Below are positions 23,149 to 35,286 of a stretch of DNA of 64,000 nt, piece by piece. The notes beneath the pieces were generated by a model. The model searched no databases, was not told the DNA's origin, and saw only the letters and a program-made list of their open reading frames with translations. The translations under genes and the position numbers were made by a program. Location of the stretch: the NCBI GenBank assembly GCA_973895155.1, contig OZ316891.1, positions 22,940,001-23,004,000 of the forward strand. Direction: 5' to 3'. The stretch is from Marsupella aquatica (taxonomy: Eukaryota; Marchantiophyta). The number at the start of each line of letters is the position of its first letter. Position 1 is the stretch's first letter.

Positions 23149-24337
23149 ATTTCCCAAGGGAGCTTGCGTTGGGGAGGCAATGCATAGTAGGCATGGGTAT
23201 TGAGGTCCAAGTGCATTTTTCCCTTAGACTCTCGGTTGAGTTAGAGTTGTGGAGATGGTTGCTAGAGTTGGGCTAAATTGGCCCCGCCGTCTAGGACAAG
23301 CTAGCTAATTGGGCCATGGGCATGTCATGGAGGCAAGGTGGTAAGCCAATGACGGATAGAAAGTGGGGAAGCTCGGGTGGCACCCAGTAGAGGGGATAAT
23401 CTGAATGAACAGTGGGTGTCGGTCTTAGCACAACTACATTATCAGGATTTTTTACATGTTACATGAAGACGTTAAGCCCGACGTCTCCTTGCTGCTAAAG
23501 AAAGGCGACACACTCGACATGAATCAGGGCACGTTTTGTACAAAGTAACAAAGGTTATAGTTTACATTGTCCAAAATGTCGTTACATACGTCAGTACATA
23601 CTACGTTATATATTAACGTCGTAAATAAAGACGTTATTCTGGACATAGATTGAACAGGCAAATCAGCAGATAACATCGTTTAAAACGACGTCAATGTCAG
23701 ATTACGTAGTTTGTGACTTTGTTAATGATGAGTCTGTCTAGGACGTATGAGTAGTAAGTCGTGTGAGGCTTGGTAAAAATGGTGTTAACAAGAACGTTTG
23801 AAAATAGTACCAAGAATGGAGAGACGTGAATGGAGTGCCATTTGTGGTAAACATTAATCTTGTATGGAACATCCTTCTAGGCTACCTTAGTTGGGTGGGC
23901 TTTAGGTTTAGGTTCATATACACACGAAATACACATAAAATAGACATATGAAGTCCGGAATGCCACTATAAATGGGTGGCGTCAAAAGTTTTTGCCAAAA
24001 ATGTACAAAATGCAGGTGGACGTCCACCTAGTCATGCATGGTATACCCTAATGCCGCTGAGAGCGGCTCCTATCACGTCCAGACCTGCGAACATAAATAC
24101 ATGGCGGTGCCTCCAACTGTTTGCCTCGGGGCCGCAACTCGTACCGAAGTGGATCCTTGTCTGAACTACTGCTACCAGACACCAACTCCGTAGCTCCCTT
24201 GCCTCTACTCCTAGGGACTACATCTCTAGTGCCACTGTGTCCCCTAGTGGTATCCCTCTCGACACGGCTCCTCTTCCTCTCTCTATGTCTCTCCCTCCCT
24301 CCCCCTCTCTCTCTCCCTCCCTCTTCTCTTTCTCTCT
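23149..24337. repeat. CACTA-associated ACGT-rich region, left side
   Basis: Between about 23440 and 23780 the motif ACGTCGT/AACGTC and its complement recur many times in both orientations, as in the subterminal repeats of CACTA (En/Spm) elements. The same motifs occur in the introns at 24753-25062 and 60216-60515. The outer terminus was not fixed: CACAACTACATT near 23437 resembles but does not match a CACTA end. A CT-rich microsatellite lies at 24272-24346. Confidence 0.5.
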
Positions 24338-25545
24338 CTATCGTCTATGGCTAGTATGACCCCTATCAGTCTCCATTGGAGGGGAGAGGTCAGAAGATGA
24401 CCGGCCCTGTGTACCTAAACTGCCCTCCTGCCCACAGTCTACTAAGGCCTCCTCCTGCGTATCAAGCTCCTCCCCTCCATGATCTGCCTCCTCATCTTCC
24501 GCAATGGGCCGTGCCACTAACCCCTCTGGAGGACTCCAATCCTCCTGCACATGACATAAGGGATCAGTTTACGTCCTGCAAATAGTGGATGCAAAACCTA
24601 GTATAGAAGGAACCTAACCTGACTATGTAACTTACCACTGGGTGGTCCTCTAGGACGGAGTCCAGCTTAGCCCATAGGGCAGCTAGGCCATAGCGTTTTG
24701 AATAGAGCCGCTCCTGCTCACTTGGCTCGGCGTTGGCTCCAAACTTGCGTTTCTACAGGAAATTGGAGAACGTCGTCACCACCGTCATTAATTACAATGT
24801 ACATAACGACATTTTCTAATTAACGCCCGAATTAACGTCGTCCAAGACAAGGTATAGGGTGGAACTGCCATATTACAATGTAGAAACAACATTAATTAAA
24901 TATAACATCGTGAGAGACGACATTAGGTAGGGTGAACGTAGGGGGTAGACGTAAAATTGAGAACTTGCGACGTTAGAGGAGAAAAAGGACGTTAATTCAA
25001 TGTTCTCACCACAGCGGCCGAAGTATGAACAAGCTGTGCTTTGAAGAGGGTGGGGGACTTACATAGGTTGCAAGGAAGCCTTGCCATCCTCCCTGGCCCC
25101 AGAAATTGGTCACACATAGGCGGCCATTTGATTTGCGGGCTACAACAACTTTGTCCCCCATGTGCACTCGCTTGCCTACTGGGGTGTCAGGTGCTGCTTC
25201 CAACTCAGCCACGATCAACTTGAAGTCGGCGTCGCTCATTCCTTCTAGTTTTAGGTATTGCTCTATCCTTGGGCATCTCATTTTTCAAACCTTGTTTCTC
25301 CATCTAAACCTCCGAACTGCAAGGTAGCCTACAATCTTTTGTCTGATGTGCCTGTAGTCTATTTCACGGTCGTTCCTAAACCCAGCCTGCACATCATTCA
25401 GGAGGAGCTGAAACTTCTTTGGGTTCTGTGCGAGATCCTTCTAAGTTGTCCAACTAGGACAGTGCTTGGCACAACACGTCTGCACTTGATTTGTGAGGGC
25501 CTTCTCATCCAGAACATCCACCCTAGCATCCATCCATCCATCCGT
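24338..25545 (-). pseudogene. Three-exon gene of unknown function in the CACTA left part
   Basis: Minus-strand exons are 25545-25063 (its 5' side cut by retrotransposon DNA), 24752-24636 and 24544-24338. All junctions are GT-AG and in phase 0. Exon A reads EQYLKLEGMSDADFKLIVAE and later GDKVVVARKSNGRLCVTNFW; exon B is basic with WAKLDSVLEDHPV; exon C is very acidic and ends HTSHRR. Introns carry the ACGTCG repeats typical of this element. Upstream in exon A a TAG (about 25442) and a TGA (about 25285) interrupt the frame, unless further introns exist. It may be the element's second gene (TNPA-like), but no family is recognised. Confidence 0.5.
24753..25062 (-). repeat. Intron with ACGTCG-type repeats
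   Basis: This intron is bounded by GTAAGTCC (25062) and CCTGTAG (24753). It contains several AACGTCGT, AACGACATT and GACGTTA variants in both orientations, matching the first intron of the transposase gene at 60216-60515. Confidence 0.6.
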
Positions 25546-27478
25546 TTGCCGGTGAGCCAGGTTCTTAATTGCTTTTTATAGGTAGGGTTGTCTTGCAGTA
25601 ATTCCCCAACTATAATATTTGCCGGTTGATTCTTTACTGCTTCTACAATATTGTAACCTTCTGGCTTAGTGGTTACTGGTGCATTAACTGTTTGTTCAGA
25701 TTTCTTTCCTTCTCTAAGATTAGCTTCCTTTTCCACTGCAACGGGTATTTCTTCAGTTAACTCATGTAACTGAGCCTTAATTTCTTCTGATATGCCTGGT
25801 TGAAAATATTTTGGATCATACCTGTCGTAAGCTGGGTCATCCTCCTTAGGAATACCTTCTTCCGCTGCAATTCTTGACTTGCCTTTCCTCTTGGATGATT
25901 TCTTACTCTTGGGGTCCTTGTCCTTATGCTTCTTCACTTGATGAGACTTAGACCTTGTGGTAGCATAAGTTTCCAAAATTTGGTCTCTTTCCTGAATTCG
26001 TTTATTAGGCATCCCAATGACATTTTCTTGCACCAGGTGTTCTAAGTCGATATCTACAATGGTTCCTGACAATGGTTGGGTATAGATATTATGTACTTAT
26101 GTTTCTTCCTCTGCACTTGTTTCAATAGTTACACGTCCACACTGGTCGGTATCTTCTTGACTGTATATCATCCTGACTTCTTCTGGCCAGGGAGCTTCCT
26201 TCATAGGTTCCTTAGCAAATCTCACCATCACTTTAGGCTTAGGTGGGTTCGGATATTCCATAGGGAGGTGACCTTCTTTTCCACAATTTCTGCGAATGGG
26301 GGTATATCCCACTTCTCTCTTTGGATACGGACAGTCTAGTGAATAGTGTCCTAATTGGCCACATTGCAGCAAGTACCTTGTTCTCTCGGTACCCCTCTTG
26401 GCGGATATCCTCCTGGTGGTCCCATCGGTGGTCGTGGTGTTGGCCGATTAAAAGAAGACGGTCCGGGTGTTTTTGGTTGAGCCCAAGTGGTAGGAGCTGT
26501 AGGGGGTGGAAAATATTGTCCCGCAAATGGTGCTTGAACTGCATAAATATCTCCATAATCCATCATTTCTGCTTCTTCTCCAAAATTTATAGCATGCTGT
26601 AAAGTGGGGCACTCATGATGATAATGTCCTTGGTTATTACAACGGGTACACCAAACATTATTTCAAATAGTGGGAGGAATTTTCCGAGGTGGTTTAAGCA
26701 CAGCACCATTAACAGAAAGCTTAGTTAATTTACTAGTTAAGGAATCCATCATTTTATCCAGATTTTTAGCTTTTTGAGGGACCGTACTTTTCTGCATTCT
26801 TTTCTTCTTAGCAACATCCACCTCTTCAGAACTTGAATCAGAATTGGTACTGCTACTAGAACTCGTGTCACTACTCGTTTCTTCAGTACTGGTGGTGTCA
26901 CTTTCATCAGTTTCAGAGCTTGAGGAGGACTTAGACTTCTTTTCTTTTTCTTTTTATCCTTCCTTTTATTTTTCTTTAGATCTTTCTTTACTCGTTTCTT
27001 CTCTGAAACCTCTGAGTCTACATATTTTTGGGTGGCTTCTTGTGCCTCCTCAAAAGTGGTACCACCTTCCCTTCTTACATACCTTGCAATACGGGATGGT
27101 AATCCATTGATAAACCAATCTCGTGTGGTCGATTTTGCCGTGTTAGGATTATACTAAGCCACTAGTATATTTCCTCACTGAACCATGTTTCTTCATAGTT
27201 AGCTGAGAAATCCTTGCAAAGGCCCTTGCTTCAACTCCATCCTCTTTATATTTGTCTAGAAAGGTTGTTTTAGTTTTCCCCCAATCATTTTTATCTGGAA
27301 ATCTATCATACCATTTCTGGGCATTTTTCTTTAATAATCCTCCAAAAATGGTGGCTTTCTCAGCGTCTTGAGTTTGTCCATTGGAGGTAGCCGCAGCTTC
27401 AAATTCCTTTAAAAATGTCTCAACATCTTCTTTAGATGTCCCTTTGAAGGTGTCATAGCGAATATTATTCCTGGCCAT
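25546..27478 (-). pseudogene. Gypsy-2 gag and nucleocapsid, decayed and truncated
   Basis: This is the structural protein of a Ty3/gypsy retrotransposon, which packages element RNA. It starts MARNNIRYDTFKG at 27478, with the retrotransposon gag core (FLKEFEAAA, KNAQKWYDRFPD). A Lys/Ser-rich linker follows at about 27030-26830. Zinc knuckles are CTRCNNQGHYHHEC (about 26640), CGQLGHYSLDC (about 26360) and a C-x-C-GKEGH copy with C-to-R and C-to-Y changes. A pre-protease block, ANIIVGELLQDNPTYKKQLR, lies at about 25600. Stops at about 27155 and 26662 and a frame change near 26370 break it. It ends against the CACTA gene at about 25545, so protease, RT and integrase are missing. Confidence 0.82.
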
Positions 27479-27479
27479 T

Positions 27480-28243
27480 TAAATTCTTCTTATTGGGGTA
27501 GGTACTGGGTTAACCCTGGCCGATCCACCAGTTTGTTGGGATCCTGTGTTCAGAATTGCCCCTTGGGATGTCAGAGGTAAATGAGAAATTAGTGAAATAG
27601 TAGTGCTGGTTGAACTTGCAGCACTGGTATTACCACTGAAATTCCCTAACCCAACCAGATTGGAATAAAGTTTGGTTGTGAGAGGGGGTAGTTCTTCTAA
27701 TCCGAATGCTTCACCAGAGTTTGTCTACAAAGGAGTAAGGGGATCATAATCCAAAGTCAGAGAGTTAGTTCGTTGGGTTTCCCCTTCGATTATACTTCCA
27801 TGTCGTGAAGTTCCGGAATTATTAATGCCAATGGTTTGAAATGAGGGTGTGCCTTCATATTCACCTAGACTTCGTGATCTACTCAATGATTTGACAATAT
27901 CTACTCCCTTCTTCTTTGCTTTTACAGGTACATATTGCACATCTCTCGAACGTAATTTATACACCACTGGTCGACTGGTTGCAGGTTTATTCATAGTTCC
28001 TTGTGCTGCACTCTGTTGGATGAGCGTAACTCTTTCCGCTACACTCCTAGGTATGGAAAATTGGGTAATTGGAAATCTTGGAGTAATTCTCGAGGCTTAA
28101 GCGACTCTTGCAATGATTCTGATGCTGATTTTTCTTCGCGTCGTGACTTCCAATTGCGCTTCCCTTTGTCAGTCATTCCTCATTCTGAAAGACGTTTTCT
28201 TTGGAAGAGAGTTGGCGGGTGTGATTGCTTGAAGGTCCTCCTT
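27480..28243 (-). pseudogene. Gypsy-2 region upstream of gag core
   Basis: The frame at 27994-27725 begins MNKPATSRPVVYKLRSR and is Ser/Thr-rich. It continues past a stop as a Ser/Gly/Pro-rich segment to the gag start at 27478. It is probably the N-terminal extension of gag. No domain is recognised. Confidence 0.45.
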
Positions 28244-28429
28244 CTCAAGAGACAACTTCAATGGTCACATCGTTTTGTCGTGTCTCTACTCCATGCCCTT
28301 CCAGGTTTGCTCGATCCATGGCCAGTATGCCCCTTCGGTTGGCACCTCTCTGCATCTGGCGTCCGCAATGGTTGCGTTGTTTCATAGAGTTGTTGACGGG
28401 GTGTGACTCTTCTTTGTGCCCCGTATACT

Positions 28430-28535
28430 CGTCAACACGTATACCCGTAAACGCATGAACTCTTATACTCGTAAACTCGTAAAATCGACTGTAACTCGTA
28501 AAGTAGTAATTGTCACGACGCTTACTCGTAAGGGT
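28430..28535. repeat. Irregular ACTCGTAAAC-type repeat array, site 1
   Basis: Repeated short units built on ACTCGTAA and CCGTAAAC. Related arrays occur at 34865-34975 and 37005-37145, on both sides of the coding part of the Gypsy-2 LTR. Confidence 0.65.
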
Positions 28536-28632
28536 TAACCCGCACTGCCTTATCCCCTTGTATCTCGGTGAGTCCTTAGTAACAAAGTACCCCCTCCACT
28601 TCTGATTTCTCAATGCTTTGGCTAACCTTACT

Positions 28633-29243
28633 TTATCTGAGTCTCCTATTTTGTCTTTGCATCAATGTTCTAGCTAAGTCTTGCATAGAAATCACTACGT
28701 GTTCCTCCATGGTAATTCTTCCATTTAGCCTTAAAATAACCAAATGTAGATTTACTCCTTCCCACCAAGTAATAGATAGCCAATGTATCCCTCTTCTCCC
28801 TCTTAGAGATAACACCCAAATTTGTACATACCTATTATGTAAATTTCTCACCCTAAAGGACCCTAATGATCTGATAGGTGGCATTTGGAGTTATTTCATC
28901 TATAATTACTTAGTGTTACAAATCTATCAAGTATTCCTCTATCATCCTTAATTGAACCATTAGTTCATAATTATTCACTGCATTCTCAATGCTGTCAATA
29001 TGATCAGTCCAAGGGAATTCAAGTAGGTGTAACTTATTTAATTTATTTTCAATTCCCTCTTCCTCTTCCTTGGTCAAAAATAAATATTCTTGCTTATGCT
29101 TCCTTAACAGAAAATCAAGGTCAAATTCCTCCGGTATAGGTTGGAGCTTGATTCCTTCCAAACCTTTTTTCTTCAACACCACCAAATTCACCACTTTGCA
29201 GGAGGAGGGTAGATCCTTAATCGATTTCCTTAAATCCATTTTA
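28633..29243 (-). pseudogene. Extra Gypsy-2 ORF, second half (after the LINE)
   Basis: This continues the ORF broken by the LINE at 33098. It reads MDLRKSIKDLPSSCKVVNLV, EEFDLDFLLRKHKQEYLFL and, after stops, LSLRGRRGIHWL (about 28800) and ITMEEHVVISMQDLARTLMQ. No family is recognised. It lies between the primer site and gag, where several plant gypsy groups (such as Ogre) carry an additional ORF. Confidence 0.5.
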
Positions 29244-29459
29244 ATTTTATAAATTTGAGCCATGAAAGCCCCGCAGCAAGGGGAACAATCAGAAGTTAGA
29301 AGCATCAGCAAAGGGGACACCAGTATTCCAAACAGCCATCAGTGCAAGTGTCTCAAGTCCCAGAGTGCATCCAGGGGCAGCCCAACAACCTATCCAAGTA
29401 CCCTTGATAGACAGAACCCTCATCATCTACAAAACATCAACCTCAAACAAACTCTACTT

Positions 29460-30995
29460 CTAACCTGAAGTGATCCAGATATCCCTCCGGTTAATCCATA
29501 GCACCCTTTCCCTATTTACCATCTCCTTGGCCCTAAGTAGCCTTGTTCTTCTATTACAAGCCAGTAAGGTGAGTATCACAGCAGAGACATGGTCCACCAC
29601 TTCAGAGAGCATAAAGCGCAGGTCCAGCTTTCTGGTTCCCTTAGTCTTGAACATGTGCTCGTTCCTGCCATTCCACAGCGTCCAGAGGATCTGGTATAGC
29701 ATAAACAATTTTGCTACTTTACATGGGTTCTTTCCGATAGCAGAGTCAAGCATCCCAATCAGGCCTCCAAAGCGATCCGCAAATGCACCATCAAAACATC
29801 CCGCACATAAAGCCCAGCATTTCTGTGCATGTGCACAGTCAATGAAGAGGTGGGGAATGGTTTCTAGAATCCCAGGACACAGCTTGCACTCACCAGTTCC
29901 TTTACCTATCTTTATCGCCCTCACTCCAGTATACAGACCAGATGCAATTATCCTCCACAGAAAAGTCTTAGCCCTCATAGTCAACCCAGATCTCCATATA
30001 CCAGTCCATCCTACATTCCACTCCCCCGCTGTCTTGGAAATCCCCCAAGTTCTGTTCAGACTGGGGGTGTCACTACATTCAGTCCTGATCATCTTATAAG
30101 CTCTCCTATTCTGGATTCCAAAGCTCTTTAGTGGATCCGGACTGTCTGCCCAACACCAACATCGAGGACCAGGCTCGTAACCCCAAACACACTGTCTGAT
30201 GCTCACTAGTGCCTCTATGAATTTCCTTCCCAGATTACGGTGTTCCAGTGAAAATCCCCTCAGGTTCTCCCGTCTCTCATTCACCATTCTCCAACCCTGT
30301 CTCTCCTCCGCCCACAGATCCTGTATACACCAAATGCCCAGTCGCCCACAGAGCCTCGTGACAGCAGCCATGTCCTCATTGCTCCATGCCTGAAAGCCTT
30401 TCAAGCACCTGATTGTGTCCCCTACTGCCCATCTTCCTGGTACTCGATCCGTGGAGCAGAATATCAAATTCACCCGTAGCTATTCCCATGCATTCCAAAG
30501 CCCACCTGTATATGCTAGACCATGAAGTGCTCACGGGTAGCAGAGTAGCATCTTGTCCCTAAATGTGTAGTTGTTTCTCCTTACTACCTTATAGTTGGCC
30601 CATCCAATCAGTTTCAAATTTGCAGCAAACAAGTAGGCCCATTCCGATCTGGGGGAATCCAACACCCCAGTAAACCATTTGGCGAGTAATGCATCCGAAT
30701 GGCTTCTGAAATCCTTGATTCCAAGTCCCCCCTCCGTCTTAGGGCGAGAGATGCGAGCCCAGGAGACCAGTGGTACCCGCCTACCTCCCTCCTTGTTATA
30801 CCCCCACAAAAAGTCTCTACAAAGTGCAGTCATTTTTCTTGCAAGCGCATTAGAAGCCTTTAGGAACATTGAGTGATATACTGGTATTGCCTGTAAAATG
30901 TGCCTTATAAGCAGAGTTCTGCCTGTGAATGTCAACATCTTGTTGGCCCAGGATGAGAGCCTTTGTCCAATCTTATCCAATACATAGCTGTGCAA
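29460..30995 (-). pseudogene. LINE C-terminal region with zinc-binding domain (zf-RVT)
   Basis: Sequence after the RT reads WANKMLTFTGRTLLIRHIL and FLWGYNKEGGRRVPLVSW, then a C-terminal CKLC...HLFIDCAHAQKCW finger (about 29880-29820) and LWTLWNGRNEHMF. This order is standard for plant L1 elements. A stop at 30531 and a frame change before 30473 divide it. The stop at 29460 is the natural end. Confidence 0.85.
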
Positions 30996-32606
30996 CTATT
31001 CCGTTTTCAGATCTACCCCCAGTGGAGCTCCGAGGTATTTCTGGAGTTCCCCCCTACCACTGATCACATAGCCAGTATCCCTGAGCCACCGTGGCGTTGT
31101 TGTTACTAGTGGTATCACAGTGGATTTCCGTAAGTTAAGGCGAGCCCCTGTTGCCAATTCATAGCATTTCACCACCTCTGTTACCTGTTGAAAGTTTCTC
31201 TCCTTTGCCGGGATAAACATCCCCAAGTCATCCGTGAACAGCCGGTAGCAAATGGTTAGTATCTCTGAAACTTGTATTCCTTCCAGCCTGCCCGCAGCTA
31301 GTTCTGCATCCATAAAATCCATCAATGGTTGTGTTGAGATCACAAAAAGGAGAGGAGACAAGGGGCATCCTTGTCTGACCCCCCGTTGGAGCCCAATGTC
31401 AGTTGAAAGCATACCATTCAGGTGTATCCTGGATGTAGCGTGCTGCATCAGTGCCTGCACCAATTTGATAAAGTTGCTACTGATACCGAGCAAGTGCATA
31501 GTTTCCCAAATGTATCCCTGGTCTACTCGGTCAAATGCCTTCTCAAAGTCTAGTTTAAGAAAAAGTGCCTCATACTTTCTATTCTTCAGCCAATCGAAAG
31601 TCAACCATGCCAGTGATATGTTCTCCAGTATGTTTCGGCCAGGGATGAACCCTGTCTGTTGAGGGCTGATCAGCCGGGGCAGGATACATATCAGCCTGCG
31701 AGCCAGAATTTTAGCAATCAGCTTGTACACTGTATTCAGCATGGTTAATGGCCGCCAGTCCTTTAGCATCCGTTTATCCTCCTTCTTAGGGATGAATTTG
31801 ATGATCCCCTCCTTGACCCCACTAGCCAGCTTCCCTGTCAACCAAAATTCCTGTATCATGGCAACCAGATCCTCTTGCAAGAATTCCCAGCATGCCTGAT
31901 ACACCTCTGCAGACAGCCCATCCAGTCCTGGTGCCTTGTCCTTTGGGAGCATCCAAAGTACCTCTTTTATTTCCGTGTTTGTGGGCAGCTTCTCTAGCAT
32001 GGTTGTCTCTGCTGTGGTCAGTGTCGCCCTGGTATGCTTCAGCAGCCTGCTTCGTTCGTTTAGTGAGATCAGCCGCTCCCCCTGCGTTGGGGCCCAAGGA
32101 GCATACAATGCCAGGCAAGTTTGTTCCACCTCCTTCATTATGTGCACTGGGTCAGTAATCACCGTCCCCCCTTCCAACAACAAACTCTTCATCGCTTCTC
32201 GTTCTCTCTTAGCCTTAACAGTTGCAAAATAGAAATGTGATGGTTCGTCTCCCTCCCCCAACCATTTAATTCGCGCCAATCTTCTTCCTCTATGAGCCTC
32301 CTCCAGCTCCGCAGCATGTAGTAAGTCCTCTGTGTCAACGTACTCTTTGAGTTCATTTTCAGAGTATTCCTCCATTATTGTCGTCTTCAGCATCCTTAAT
32401 TTATCCCGCAGCAGCAGCAGTTCTTCTTCTCTTCGCTTAGGTGACCCTTGCTTCTCAATATACATTTTCCTCATATTGTGACTCGCCTTGTCAAAAGCCA
32501 TTATTGGTTCAGTACACCCCCCTTTTCCTTCCATCCATGCCCGCTGGAGTGCTTCCACTGTGCCTTCAATTTTCACCAGAGCCGGGTTCACTTTGAAAAG
32601 TGTCAT
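30996..32606 (-). pseudogene. LINE reverse transcriptase domain
   Basis: An open 536-aa segment with the non-LTR RT blocks LPKDKAPGLDGLSAEVYQ, DWRPLTMLNTVYKLIAK, QTGFIPGRNILENI, KLDFEKAFDRV and GVRQGCPLSPLLF. The catalytic box is FTDDLGMF in place of the usual FADD. It copies element RNA at the nick. The frame is uninterrupted over this length, but the flanking pieces are not. Confidence 0.93.
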
Positions 32607-32607
32607 T

Positions 32608-33107
32608 CACACCCTACCACCCTCAGCCTGTACACCGCTCGTGAGTTGCAAGCTCAATACCACCGGATCGTGGTCCGAGAGGGCCGAGCCCCTGTCATGC
32701 TCAAGTTCCCCAATCAGTTTGATCCATTCCCCATTGTTGCTAAAGTAAAATCTGTCCAGACGGGACTATGTCAGTATCCCGTTCCTGTTTCTGCGCCATG
32801 TGAATCTAGACCCCTTGTCAATTCCTTTGAATTGTATAGCATCCACCAGATTGAATCGCACCTTCAGAAATCTCCAAAATTCAGCCTCGCGTCCTTTTAT
32901 CAAGGGTGAGTCTCCTGTGGAGTCCTCCCGCATCTCTGTCATATTGAAGTCCCCGCACGCAATCCATGAAGCCGGGTGGAGTCCAAGTTTGAGTTCATTC
33001 CAGAGGATTGCCCTCCTCCTGGGCGAATTGGGCGCATATACGCTGATTATTCCAAAGTTACATCCTTCATATACTACTAGCGCCCAAACAGCCCTTCCTA
33101 AATCCAT
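32608..33107 (-). pseudogene. LINE endonuclease (EEP), partial
   Basis: This apurinic-type endonuclease domain nicks target DNA for priming. Motifs are SVYAPN, ACGDFN (about 32950), FTWRR and SDHDPVVL (about 32670), which holds the catalytic SDH. The N-terminal third of the domain is missing. Stops at about 32766 and 32607 break the frame. Confidence 0.85.
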
Positions 33108-33880
33108 TTAAATGAAGATTCTCTAAATGAACTGTGCCTTCTTTTAACAAGGATCCATCCTTCTCTATTAAGCCACTTTAGTGACCCTATTAATGCTCTT
33201 CTATTAGGGGTCATTACCGGTTTCTCCAAATCCAATAAGACATTTGAATTTTGATAAAACTTATTAAGAGCTTGGTCTAGATTTTCTCTCCATCTAGGTT
33301 TGTTCTTCAAAATCTCCAATGCCTTATTCAATTCTTGCTCAATTTTTCTTTCCAAAACTTCCTCCTCCATACAGTTGTGACTTAATATTTCTGGAATGGT
33401 AACTTGGTCAAAATGTTCATCCCAAGTTCCTTCCTCCAGATGTAATTTCCCATTTTCACAACTCTTAAAAATCAGGAGGCTATTAAGGAATACATTTGTA
33501 TCAAATGAGTTTACCTCAACCAGGCCTAAACTCCAATAATAACTTCCACCTGACCTCTTTAAAATTTTTGCTCTTCCTCCTTGGCAAGTACTTTTGACAA
33601 CATAAGTTTGTCTTTCCCTCAATTTAATCTGAGCTCTTTCTTTCTTTTGAGGTCGGCTTTTCCTTACCATAACTTGAGAATACTCCGTCTTCCTCTTCTA
33701 GGCACCACTTAATCTTTCTCTCTTGGCCTTAGCTTTCTTCCTTCTTTCCAGAATTATGGAGAGGTTTTCTTCTTCAACTCTTTCCCTAAATGCAACTGGT
33801 GCATTTTCCACCATGTAAGGTCGAATCTCTAGCCTTGGAATGGCCCATTCTCTAGTGGGGTCCATAATAACAATTATCAA
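33098..33880 (-). pseudogene. Extra Gypsy-2 ORF, first half (before the LINE)
   Basis: This starts about 80 nt after the primer site with MDPTREWAIPRLEIRPYMVE. A stop after RERLSGA is followed by a basic segment MVRKSRPQKKERAQIKLRER and an acidic/helical part. The frame is cut at 33098 by the LINE. The product is not recognised and no enzymatic motif is visible. Confidence 0.5.
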
Positions 33881-33960
33881 TGTGTTTTGTTCCCAAAACC
33901 TAACAAATTCAATCCTTCATTTGGCATTCACTGCTTGTACTTCAAATCAACCTTGATTTG

Positions 33961-33980
33961 TTCCCCGGCAGCGGCGCCAA
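33961..33980 (-). other. Gypsy-2 primer-binding site (tRNA-Asp type)
   Basis: The minus strand reads TTGGCGCCGCTGCCGGGGAA. Plant tRNA-Asp ends in sequence complementary to TGGCGCCGTTGCCGGGGA, so the match is 17 of 18. It lies nine bases past the LTR end CTACA at 33989, which fixes both the element strand and the LTR boundary. Confidence 0.85.
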
Positions 33981-34864
33981 AAATCTCATGTAGTTTGCTA
34001 TGAAGAACCAAAAACACACTTAAAGGTCTTCAAACTCGGTATTCGTTCCCGTAAAGAACAAGATGGGGTTGATTTGATACATAGAAACACAAATGAGAGT
34101 TTAAAGACTCACTCTAACACATAGTAATCAGAATTGATTACTTTACTAAGGTATTTTGAAGATCGCTCCACAGCGGTGAGTGGTTTTCAATGACAACTCA
34201 GCATCATGTAATCATAAATTAATGGAAAGGAAATGATTAACAAAACACAAGGAAAAATATCTCAAAGTATGCTAAGGGAGTCTGGAATTTTCCAAGGTTA
34301 CTCCTTAAACATAAGTCAAAATGAAAAGACTTAAGGATTCAAATCCATATTGCTTTTCAGATCTAAACTGCTTACTAGAGTACTCTTTTAAAGTGCCGTC
34401 AACACGTCTTATCCTTTCTTTCTAAGTGGTACTCAGATAAGATCTAAAAGGTAGCTACTTCAACATTTAGATGGTACTAAGCAACATAAAAGAAAATCCA
34501 TCAATATCAATAAGACATAAACTCAATGAGTTAACTTTAAGAACTTAGAAGATTGTAATGAGTCACCAACAATGGAATCTGACATTACATCTCATAAGAT
34601 CTGTGCAATTGGATTTTTACTTCCTATGATTTATTCAAAGGATTAAACCACAAGAAGGAGGAAAGTCTCTTCCTGGTGTCAAGCTTAATCTCGAACTCTT
34701 AACATTCATGATCAACTGGCAGAACACCAAAGAAAGGCAAAAATTGCTAAACTTTGTCCATAAACTACACTAGTGGTAGAGCTATCTTATAGTAAAAATC
34801 TACCGAATGAGAGGTCACAGGGTCGAAGAGACATGCCTCTTCATACCCCTCAAAATTTTAAAAC

Positions 34865-34975
34865 TACAAAACTGTGAGTGAAAAGTCGGAAAAATGACTA
34901 AGTCTAAACTCATAAACTAGTAACTAGTAAATGACTTATACTCGTAAACTAGTAAACTATTAAACTCGTAATCGG
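34865..34975. repeat. ACTCGTAAACTAGTAA repeat array, site 2
   Basis: Irregular units of about 9-11 bp mixing ACTCGTAA, ACTAGTAA and ACTCATAA lie within the LTR, downstream (minus sense) of the 587-aa ORF. Confidence 0.7.
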
Positions 34976-35286
34976 AAATCTGTCAGAACTCGTTGTCTTT
35001 CAGGATACATTAGGGGCATTCTCTTCATTAAGTAACATGAATCAATACGAAGAGCTTCTCTATACATCCCAATTACATCATAATTGTTACAGGTAGTAGC
35101 ATACACTTGGGAATAATGATACAGGAACTCATCACTATTCATCATCCTAGAATAGAAGGGTCAAAGTCTCCATCTGACATCCCTGAAGTACCGGTTGAAG
35201 TGAGTCAGGGTCTGAGCAGTGACATTATTCCAGATCCTCTATTTCTCAGCCAATGAACTGGTTGAAACAAGGGTAACTTTGGGTCC

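Larger units (their letters stand above)
29244..33100 (-). mobile_element. 5'-truncated plant L1-type LINE
   Basis: The insertion is flanked by a near-perfect duplication of about 15 bp. AAATGGATTTAGGA (around 33115-33100) and AAATGGATTTAAGGA (around 29240-29227) are both read on the minus strand. It runs from a truncated endonuclease through reverse transcriptase and a zinc-binding domain, with about 200 nt of 3' UTR ending in AT-rich TATAAAATTAAAA. It splits a Gypsy-2 ORF, so it inserted after that element. Confidence 0.82.
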
